The notes beneath the pieces are model-generated. The model searched no databases and was not told where the DNA came from. It saw nothing but the letters and a program-made list of their open reading frames with translations. The translations under genes and the position numbers were made by a program. From Eleginops maclovinus (Eukaryota > Chordata > Actinopteri > Perciformes > Eleginopidae), in contig NC_086368.1 of NCBI RefSeq assembly GCF_036324505.1, forward strand, positions 4,493,021 through 4,557,020: a stretch of DNA of 64,000 bases. Direction: 5' to 3'. Below are positions 44,308 through 64,000 of the stretch, piece by piece; the first letter of the stretch is position 1; every line of letters begins with the position of its first letter.

Positions 44308-44892
44308 CAGAGGAAAAGTACAATACCAGAGTGTAGGAATACTCTGTTACAGTCATTGTTTGATTGGTCCTTTTCAGAATAATATATCTGATACGTTTTA
44401 ATTATTGATCATTAAAGTGTTCTCAGAGCTGGTAAAGGTTCAGCTAGTTTGAATGACTGTATACTGCAGGGTAGCTGCTGAATTTACTCCAGGTGGAACT
44501 AATGGGGCGGTGGTGGGGGCTTGGCCTACGAACTGAATGATCACTGGTTCAAGTCCCCGAAACACCAAGTGCTACCGTGGTGTCCCAGAGCAAGGCACCG
44601 TTCCCCGGGCGCCGTACATATGGCAGCCCACTGCTCCTAACTATAGGATGGGTCAAATGCAGAATTCTTGAATTTCCCCACGGGGATTAATAAAGTACTT
44701 CTTTCTTTCTAAAGTCAGATTTAAGGGCTGATTATATTTCACGTCATTAATCCAAATCTGCCTAGCAACTAAAGTGATTCAATACATTTAGTGGAGTAGA
44801 GGTAGAAATTAGCAAAAAACTGAAATACTCGAGTAACGTCAAAATAAAGTCAAAATTATCCAGTAAATCTACTTCGTTACAATACATCACTG
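44308..44892 (+). mobile_element. hAT MITE, right copy, carrying a SINE
   Basis: It begins CAGAGGAAAAGTAC and ends TACATCACTG. It is flanked by the identical 8-bp CCCTCTGG (44300-44307 and 44893-44900), proving transposition. A 208-bp SINE (44503-44710) interrupts it. Without the SINE it is about 377 bp. Confidence 0.85.
44503..44710 (+). mobile_element. tRNA-derived SINE inside the hAT MITE
   Basis: The head has a B box (GGTTCAAGTCC). The body has GCAAGGCACCGTTCCCC and GGATGGGTCAAATGCAGA. The end is GGGATTAATAAAGTA with a (CTTT)n tail. The inverted MITE copy at 42970-43309 shows the uninterrupted sequence at the insertion point. Confidence 0.85.
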
Positions 44893-45359
44893 CCCTCTGG
44901 TGTTTCCGGCTTCCCTAAAAAGAACCACTTTGGTTGAAGCATCCTAAATTAAATGTAAATATAACCAAATGAAAAGTTTCTCGTCTCTCCTCTCATTCAA
45001 GAGTCTACTTTGGGAGATGTTTAAATGGCGTTTAAACCACCATTGATTTCCATTTCTGGAAAAAATAAATAGAGCAAAGACAGGCAGAGATTTCTAACCC
45101 GTCACGAAGGAGAGTGTTTATCTGAAGAGGAGTATCTGCACTGATTCTGCTGAAACCAGAGGACAGTAAAAGTTAGCATCTTGCTACATTGGAAAAAACC
45201 CTAACCTTAATAGACCAAATCCATGGAGAGAGATTTAAAGCACTTCCTGTTCTTCCAGACCAACTTCCTGCATGCGTCTTAGTGAACCTGAGTAGGAGAT
45301 GAAACACATTATAGGTGTGATAATAAACAGAGCGGGGCTGATTCGGAACTGATAAAACC

Positions 45360-45365
45360 TTTATT
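45360..45365 (-). terminator. ywhab: Probable poly(A) signal of ywhab
   Basis: AATAAAGG on the minus strand. It lies about 2.4 kb from the tomm34 signals in tail-to-tail arrangement. Confidence 0.45.
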
Positions 45366-46478
45366 TCACTTTAAATTGTCTTTTACATTTTGTCCTGTTT
45401 ATAACATGTAAGGTGAAACTAGAGCTGGATTTTTTTTAAAAGACATACACAAATCTAGTATTACTTCAATAACCGGGGTGGGGGTGGGGGGGAGGTGTTG
45501 AAGGGATTTTTTTTTTGTCATCATTTTCTCATTTTTTTGGGGGGTGTCCTTAAGCTAAGTCTAAATGTTCACAACCACGTGCGCGCTAAGCAATAAAACC
45601 GTCACAGAAGCAAACTTTTTTTGTTGTTTTTTTTGGGTTATTTTTTTTTCCTTTTTATTTTAAGCATAATACTGGTCAGTAAAAACAAAATGATTTGAGA
45701 TACCAGATATACAGACAGGCTCGGTGCCACATTCACTACTGCATGGGATCATTTTTTCCTTAGAAAGCGTAGAATAACTGCCTTTTTGTTCAGCTAACGA
45801 GAAAAAGAGCGGCAGGGAGGAATTATCTTTTTAACCTTTTTAAACTTCAGTGCATGAAAACATTTGTCCCCAGCAAAGGAAAAATAAAACATTGAGACAC
45901 ATGACTTCTCTACACCTAAAGAGTGGAATGTCGAGATGGTTAGTGACAAGGTTATTGTGACACTGAGGGGAAGAATGAGGGGGCTTTTCTGGTTTTCTAA
46001 AAACCCGATGGTTCTCAAAGTTTGGGATTTAACCGCTTTTGAACTCGTACAGCCAAGAGAACGTTTAACAGTTAAAGCGTAACTGTATACGATCAGACCC
46101 CAAAAAGGTACCGTTAACTGCAGATTGAGCGCCTCTTGGAGAGTTTAATCTATAAAAAGGTAACATGTTACGACTGAAGATTTGAACCGTGATCCAACAG
46201 GCTCTCCCCCCCACTAACAGATGATTGGCTATCGGCTGCCGGGACATTTCAACGCACGTACCTGTGTGGACTTGATGTGCGGCAAGGGAAAACCCCCGCT
46301 TCCTCATTTATTTAAGTGTGTAAAGAACCTCTTTGTGTGATTTAGTTACACCTTTATCAAAAATCCAAATCTGAGATAAGAGTTTTTCTGCCTGGTTTTT
46401 AAACTCAAGGAGCTTTAACGCTCAACTGAATTGATTTTAAGGCAGCTAGCTAATACTCTAATCTCGTTTACCTTAAAG

Positions 46479-46621
46479 CAGGGGGTCCAAACTTTTTTCA
46501 CCGAGGGCCACAGACAGACAAATACACGGAGAGCTGGGCCACTTATAGAGGTGATATTGCCTCATAAGTTAGCAAAACAACGGCCGCATTTGGCCCCCGG
46601 GCCGTAGTTTGGACACCCCTG
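46479..46621. mobile_element. Short hAT MITE, 143 bp
   Basis: The termini are CAGGGGGTCCAAACTTTTTT and the inverted GTTTGGACACCCCTG. CCTTAAAG lies on both sides (46471-46478 and 46622-46629). It is inserted in the probable ywhab 3' UTR, so it would be part of the mature transcript. Confidence 0.9.
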
Positions 46622-48307
46622 CCTTAAAGGCACAAACTTCTGCTCATTTAGAATTCCTAAAAACTCACCTCTTAAAGTGAGGCTGAAGACTTTTCTTTTC
46701 GCCACTGCTTTTTAATAAATCCTACTCCTCATATCTTTAATTGGAACTTGTATTTTTTAGGACTTTTAAAATATCTGAGCTTGTTGAATTAAATTCTCCT
46801 GCCATTTTAAAGGCAGTGTTTAAATACCTTAATAATGTGTTTCTGTAAAGCACCTTTTACTTGTGAGGCAGTTAGCTGATACTCTAATCTTGATCCCTTT
46901 AGAGGAACAATACCCAAATGCTTTTCATATTTAGGAAATGAGGAAGCAGGAAGTTGTCGTTGTCGTTGTCATTACCCCCCCCCCTCCCCCCGATGGTTGC
47001 GGTACATTTACATGGTGATAAATGGCGGCTTGCAGATTACACCGTTCAGCAGCGAGTGGAAGCTGTCAGTGTGAGCACGGGAGAGATTTGGGGGTGGAAA
47101 AGGAGAAATAAAAAGTACCAAATAAAAAGTTCTGTGGTCAGAAGTGGCCAAAGCACACAGCAGCGGGTGTTAACGGACAGCATGGACCAACCGTTCTCCA
47201 AAAGACAGATTTACAGTCACGCTCTAAAAATGTTTTACAATTTTACAGTTCTCAAAAAACGGGTAAGAAGAGTTTGATTTGTTATACACACAAAAAGAAG
47301 AAGGAAAATAAGCAAGAATTAACTTCAGGGATCCACGGGAGCAGGCGAATCGAACATCCAGGGAATGTTTTAATACGTTTTCAGATCAATCTCGGAACAG
47401 AAGCAGAGAAAATAAGGAACACAGCAGGTTCTGTTTTTAGACGTGTCAGTGTCACAATACAGCCTTGTAGGAGGACCCTTCTGTATAAACCTCAGCAGAA
47501 TGGCATTGCTGCTCAAACACCCCCCCCCCCACCCACAGCTGTTTAATCCCCAGGATCTGGTGGCAGAGGTGGAGGAAAAACTAAGCATCACAGTGTTTGT
47601 TGAAAATAAACAGACAGTTTAATAATTTTTTTGTTTTGTTTAAAGTGGAATAAAACCAGCCATACGCCGGTAACACTAATAAAAGCCAAAAGAGAAGGGG
47701 GGGGGGGGGGGCACTACATGAGTGTTAACTCACTAGAGGAGGGGGGAGGAAGAGGGGATCACTATATAAGTGCGTTAACTGAATAGATTTAGGGGGACGG
47801 GGCGGGGTACGACTATATATGTGCATTAACTCACTAAAGGGGTGGGGGTATTGAAATGTTAGGAAAGAGGAAGAACGGAGGAGGGAGATTAAACGAGGGA
47901 GGGGAGGAGGGGGAGAGGTGGGAGTTTAAGATTCATTTATATCGTCGTTTTTGGACAAAACCCCCTCCCCCCGTGCTATAAGGGTCTACCTTGGAGTGAT
48001 CCTGGGAGGGGGGAGGGTGGGAGGAAGGATCGTTGGGAGATGGAGTTCTTTCTCTTAACACCCCCCCCCCCTGTTTTTTTATTTTCTGGATTTAAATATA
48101 TATCTGTCTGGAGGTCAGGTGCTATTCATGCTGTTGGTTATACAGAAGGGAGGTCGGGAGGCCGGGGGTTTGAAAAAGGGGGGAGACGAGGGAATGAACG
48201 GGCTGTTTATGTGTACGAAGAGAGGAAGAAGAGAAGAAAGAGGAAGAGAGATAAAAGGAGGAAGGAGAGAGTGGGGGGTGGGGGGGGGTTTAACAGTGAA
48301 GTGCGCT

Positions 48308-59354
<11,047 letters not shown>

Positions 59355-59587
59355 TAGGGATGGGAATCGAGAACCGGTTCCTGTTGAGAACCGGTTCCTT
59401 GTGTTTCAATTCCATGGAACCGTTTGGCAGCTCGTTAAACGATTCTCTTATAGATTCCAGACCGCACGGTTTATGTAACGTTATTTACGCAGCAAGTTAC
59501 ACACGAATGATTCAGTAAGCTCGGCTTGACGTGGCGTAGTTGCTTGGTTACGCAGGTGACGCTCGTGATTCTTTTTACAAGTCTGAA

Positions 59588-62500
59588 ATGGCACCCCTAA
59601 GGTTAAAACGGTCCAAAGTGTGGCTTCATTTCACATTACATAAGGATGGCAACAGGGCGTTTTGCAACCACTGCAAATTGTTGATAACATCGGCGGGAGG
59701 GAATACTTCAAATATGCATAAACATCTGCGCACACAACACGGGATAAACTTTAACGAGTGTCGCGTTTTTGATGCCCTTCGGAGTGACAGCAGCCAAGCT
59801 TCTACGACCACCGTGACCTTGGGGGCTAACACAGAAGGCAACTCTGGTGGTAAGTAGCTATCCCACTGACTAATCCTTAATGTGATTCCTAGTAAATTAT
59901 GTACCACGCCATTTCTGGAAATAAACCCATTTCCTACCTCTCCTTGGGGTAATTAAGGGAGTTTATGTTTCTGGTTAATCAAGCCGTTCCTTGCTAGCAT
60001 GTTTAATTAGCTTACTTGATGGCAAGGCATCCGTAGTTCTAGGGAAGAATTCTAGCTGTTGCTATGTAGCTAATGAAACATGCTAGTAAGTTGCGCCGCC
60101 GATTCAGGGAGCCAGAGAAAGGTGACGCTCATTTATTTAAATCAAAGGGAGGTGGGAAATTAGTTTATTTCCCGAAATTGTACAGTATTGCTTTTTCATC
60201 AAACAAATGCCTTCTTCGTTAGATTTAGAACAAGATGATGACCGGGACGAGACGGGTAGTCTGGCTGACTCAGAGGCTAGCAGCACTTGCTCCCGTTTAC
60301 CTCTGGCTTCTATTTTCGTCGAGGCAGGCAGAAATAAAATGTCCCAGGCAAAGGTAGAAGAATGTCACCGGGCAGTTACCAAATTTGTTGTTAAGGGTTT
60401 GCACCCATTTTCTACAGTAGACGCCCCTGAATTTCGGTAGGTGAATGTGAGGTTGTTGTCAGATTATCAAATGTCAGATTAGAATAGAATAGAATAGAAT
60501 ATTTTCCTCCTCATTAAACAGATGTTTACACTCATTCATTTTCATATGTTTTCTAGGGAGATGACAAAGGTTCTCAATCCAAAATACAAAGCCCCCAGCA
60601 GGGAAAGCTTAACCAACCACTTAATCCCTGCTTGGTATGGTGTGGAAAAGGGAAATGTGATCTCTGAACTGAAAACAGTGTCAAAGGCAGCTATCACGGC
60701 TGATGGGTGGACAAGCTTTTGTCAGGATCATTATCTCACGGTTACTCTGCACTACGTGAGCAATGGCCAGGTAAAGGAAAAGGTCCTAAAAACCAAAGCC
60801 GTTGTACCAATCTCAGACAGGCTCAGCTGTAGCAGAGGAGATTGATTACATTTTAGAAGAATATGGTGTACGGGAAAAGGTTGTGGCAGCAACTGTAGAC
60901 AATGCAGCGAACATGGATGTAGCCATCAAACAGCTGCAAATTGTCAAATTTCCATGCTTCGCTCATACGCTGAACCTGGGAGCGCAAAAGCTGTACAACT
61001 GCACTGCCATATCCAATTGGGCAGCACGAGTTCGAGCAGTTGTTGTCTGGATGAAGAGGTCACACATGGCAAAAGTTGTTCTTAAAGAGAAACAAGACTT
61101 GCTCAGTAAGATACTCTCCTTACAGTACATTGCAAGCATTATACTAGATGTACATGAAAATATACATGTATAGGTATGTGTATGTAAATTATTAGATAAT
61201 AAATATTTACATTGTGTTGTGTATATGTGAACCCTCAGAGCTGCCCAAGCACATGCTCCTCCTGGATGTAAGGACCAGATGGAATTCCCTCTATTTGATG
61301 ATGGAGAGATTCACCGAGCAGTTCCCTGCTATCCAGGCTGCAGCCATAGATCCACGCATAAGAAGACCCATGGAGAAGGAAAGGTGATATATATTTTAAA
61401 TGATAATATGACTTAAACTTTTTTTAAAACTTTGACTGGTTTTGTTTTTGTTTATTTGTGCTACATACATCTTTTTCTGTTTTTATTTACATTGTAGGTT
61501 GGACAGAATAGGCAACGAGGACTTAAGGAAAGCAGAGGAGTTTGTGCATCTCATGCGGAAGCATTACACCTCCACACTGGCCGTCTCCAGCGACAAAAGT
61601 GCAACCTGCGGTGAGATTTTGCCCATCTTGCAGAAGCTGGAGCAACAGTACACTGTGCAGGAAGGTGACTCTGCGTTCACAAGGAGCATCAAGGAGAACA
61701 TTTGGAAGGATCTCTCCAAACGCTACCAGGTAAGCACAACTACATTTAATCTTACCTTGATGCTTTAGGCCAATTTGTACCACTAGTCTAATGTCATCCT
61801 ATCCTCCTTTTTGAAATTGAAGGGAACTGACATTCAGAGATTCCTGGAGGAAGCCACCATCTTGGACCCCAGATTTAAATACAAAGTGAAAAGTGATGCA
61901 GTCTGCGACAGGATCAGGGAAGCTGCAATAACAGCAAATACAGTGGCAGCAAGAGATGAGGTATTTTAATTTCTGTTTAAATTCTGTTTGTCTTATCATT
62001 GCATTTGATTCCATTGTGAGTGAGACCTTCTACGGCTCTGTGTTAAAAGTTATTAATGTGTTTACATCACTTCTCAAGCTCCCAGGGGAAGGAGAGACAC
62101 AGAGGGAAGGCTGCGAAGATGGGGAGGAGGAAGAAGTAGAGGAACACTATGTAAGTTAACTCATTCATTTGTAATGACCTTTGGATGCTGTTTTGTCATG
62201 ATTATTGACTTATATATGTTTGTTTGTTTTTTTTACTTCATGTTCATTTAATTTCAGGCACTGCCACCACCATCAAAAAAGACAGCCTTGGAAGAACTAT
62301 TCGAGGAGGAGGACAACGAGCTGCAGTCAATCCGTGAATCACAGCCCCGTCTTTCCCTGGCTCAGAAGGTGGATCAGGAAATCCAGTTCTACAAAAGCCT
62401 GCCCTCCATCCCCTGCAGGGATAGCGCCGCACTGTGGTGGTGGAACAAGCAGGATACGCTGCCCTTGCTATCTGGACTGGCTGAAAACTACCTCTGTGTG

Positions 62501-62623
62501 CAAGCTTCCTCCACCCCATCTGAGAGGGTGTTCTCCACGGCTGGAGACACCATAAGCCCCGAAAGATCCCGTATCCTTCCAGAAAAAGCAGATATGCTCA
62601 TATTTCTGAAAAAGAACTGTTAA
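59588..62623 (+). pseudogene. hAT transposase (ZBED-like), eight exons, one frameshift
   Basis: Exons: 59588-59849, 60223-60436, 60557-61105, 61239-61383, 61498-61729, 61823-61960, 62079-62150, 62258-62623 (TAA), all with GT-AG junctions. The summed length is 1,978 nt, one more than 659 codons. The extra base is at about 60804, between LKTKAV and YQSQTG. Domains are an N-terminal BED zinc finger (AFCNHCKLLITS then HLRTQHG), core blocks ITADGWTSF, VDNAANM, CFAHTLNLG and TRWNSLY, and a C-terminal dimerisation domain (ASSTPSERVFSTAGD). These carry the Asp, Asp and Glu positions of hAT enzymes. Apart from the single extra base I see no stop or lost splice site. It may be a very young copy, or the base may be a sequencing error. 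Confidence 0.85.
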
Positions 62624-62644
62624 TTTTCCCTACTACTACTTGAG

Positions 62645-62684
62645 TGCACACACACTCACACTCACACTCACACTCACACTCACA

Positions 62685-62760
<76 letters not shown>
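62645..62760. repeat. (CACACT)n and (CA)n tract
   Basis: Six-base CACACT/CTCACA units pass into pure CA, directly after the transposase stop codon and inside the hAT element. Confidence 0.9.
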
Positions 62761-62762
<2 letters not shown>

Positions 62763-62841
62763 GCTTGTGATTACATTGTTCTTGTAATTACATGATTCAG
62801 TATTTGTTATTTGTTGTTATTTGTTACATTTTCTTGTACAG

Positions 62842-62879
62842 AAAAGCAGATATGTTCATCTGCAAAAGAACTGTTAATT

Positions 62880-62919
<40 letters not shown>

Positions 62920-62925
62920 CTTGAG

Positions 62926-63017
<92 letters not shown>
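62842..63017. repeat. Duplicated transposase end plus two (CA)n tracts
   Basis: GAAAAGCAGATATGTTCATC, AAAAGAACTGTTAATTTT and CTACTTGAGTGC repeat in order the sequence around the transposase stop (62582-62648), now separated by CA runs (62887-62918 and 62932-63017). It is a tandem duplication of about 250 bp within the element. Confidence 0.8.
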
Positions 63018-63021
<4 letters not shown>

Positions 63022-63222
63022 TTATTAGAGATTAATAAGTAACTGTCACAATAGAATATTTTTCATTAAAACAAAGATAAATGTTACATCAAACTGTTTA
63101 TTCTCCTTTTTCCCCCAAATTGGAATCGATAAGAGAATCGATAAGGAATTGAATCGTTTCACAGAATCGATAAGGGAATCGGAATCGTAAAAATCTTATC
63201 AATTCCCATCCCTAGCCATATA

Positions 63223-64000
63223 TATATATATTTCCATTTCTCTCAAAAGAGAAAAACAACCCATTTTGGGGAAATATGAATTTTCTAAATGACTCAAAAT
63301 GGTTTATTTGATATCTTGTATTTTTTCTGTTTTGGATAACAGTGATGAACACTGATTATATTAAACCGGTCAATTGTACGTTGTCAGGTTTACTTCAAAG
63401 CCACTAGATGGCACAGGCCTCTGAGCTGATTATTAAACTTTCCAAATTCAAATTCTTGTACGTACACTTGTACAGATTCTATCAGTTATCTTCTATTTAA
63501 TTCACGTTGTTTAAGTGTGTATATTTTGTTCACTACATGTGAATACTGCTTGTCAGCTACTGGTAATTATCAATAAATCACTCGTTTGCCCCAAGCTATT
63601 TTAAAATCACTTGCCTCTATTGCTCAATATTAATATGTCAATCAGCACAGACTTAGTCATAGTATTTATACAGTGGCATTCCTTTAATATGTCTGGCTGT
63701 AGTAGCCAATGGGACATTTTGCAAACTAAGCAGGAATTATTTACTGACTGTTTTTGTATAAATGTTGCATCAATGTAATGAAGCACCACTATTTGTCTGG
63801 TATTTCATTTGCTGGATTAACTAAATAGAGACATTCAGCAAAGACTGCAGACTACGAGACTGAATAAAAAACGGCAAGAAGCAAATGGAAAAAGAGAACA
63901 AAAACGTCTTCACACATTTGAACGTGCTGCCACTCTTCTGCACTTTCTGTGGTGTGCAGGGTAATTATTAGCCTCTCAGCTGGGAGCGTGCCAGTGGCAC
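63223..64000. other. Right edge of window, no gene recognised
   Basis: AT-rich flank beyond the hAT element. No exon, CpG island or bounded repeat could be supported. Confidence 0.5.

Larger units (their letters stand above)
45340..48307 (-). other. ywhab: Probable 3' UTR of ywhab
   Basis: From the stop codon at 48308 the minus strand has no further supported exon down to AATAAA (plus-strand 45360-45365), giving a 3' UTR of about 2.9 kb. Just after the stop, 48200-48300 is almost pure pyrimidine in the mRNA. Several poly(C) runs (for example 47697-47711) follow. The 3' end is inferred. Confidence 0.55.
59355..63214 (+). mobile_element. Near-complete autonomous hAT transposon (ZBED type), 3.86 kb
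   Basis: The termini are TAGGGATGGGAATCGA and the inverted end CAATTCCCATCCCTA, with ACCGGTTC-type subterminal repeats and AATCGATAAG motifs near the right end. GCCATATA lies exactly on both sides (59347-59354 and 63215-63222). It contains a spliced transposase gene (59588-62623) followed by CA-rich microsatellites. Structure and size are those of an autonomous member. It lies upstream of the ywhab coding start, in opposite orientation to that gene. Confidence 0.92.

Overview
This is vertebrate nuclear DNA, almost certainly from a teleost fish. Genes are split by GT-AG introns, long dinucleotide microsatellites are frequent, and the repeats are of types common in fish genomes: hAT elements and MITEs, a Tc1-like transposase, RTE/Rex3-like retrotransposons with GATG tails and tRNA-derived SINEs. 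There is no bacterial, viral or organellar gene organisation. The species cannot be named from the sequence.

Four protein-coding genes are supported. (1) Positions 426-4254, plus strand: the last five coding exons of a transglutaminase whose 5' part lies outside the window. (2) Positions 7955-26612, plus strand: a complete 15-exon transglutaminase gene (756 residues, TGM5-like, full catalytic set Trp246, Cys282, His340, Asp365). It is a tandem paralogue of the first gene; the last four exons have identical lengths in both (175, 164, 137, 148 nt). Both carry a very acidic insertion in the linker between catalytic core and first beta-barrel. (3) Positions 33597-41202, plus strand: complete tomm34 (seven coding exons, 309 residues, TPR co-chaperone of mitochondrial import), with a non-coding first exon ending at 32509. 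(4) Positions 57179-48308, minus strand: complete coding region of 14-3-3 beta (ywhab, six coding exons, 244 residues), convergent with tomm34. The ywhab 5' non-coding exon was not found.

The rest is introns and repeats. The transglutaminase half (0-27 kb) holds five copies of one palindromic MITE, a hAT element, a nested Rex3-like retrotransposon, a solo LTR, a dead Tc1 transposase and SINEs. The 27-32 kb gap holds a second Rex3-like copy abutting a decayed hAT transposase, a duplicated 80-bp segment and trinucleotide repeats. The tomm34-ywhab half holds hAT MITEs, a TTAA-flanked foldback element and, at 59355-63214, a 3.86-kb hAT element with an exact 8-bp target-site duplication. Its eight-exon, 658-codon transposase is broken by only one extra base. 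Six hAT-type insertions can be bounded by 8-bp target-site duplications.

The genes do not form one pathway. Transglutaminases cross-link proteins; tomm34 and ywhab are housekeeping genes whose tail-to-tail order resembles the human YWHAB/TOMM34 neighbourhood. I see no clearly new biological system. The observations most worth checking are the nearly intact hAT transposon, the acidic transglutaminase linkers, and microsatellites placed right at splice sites, including one at the same donor in both transglutaminase paralogues.
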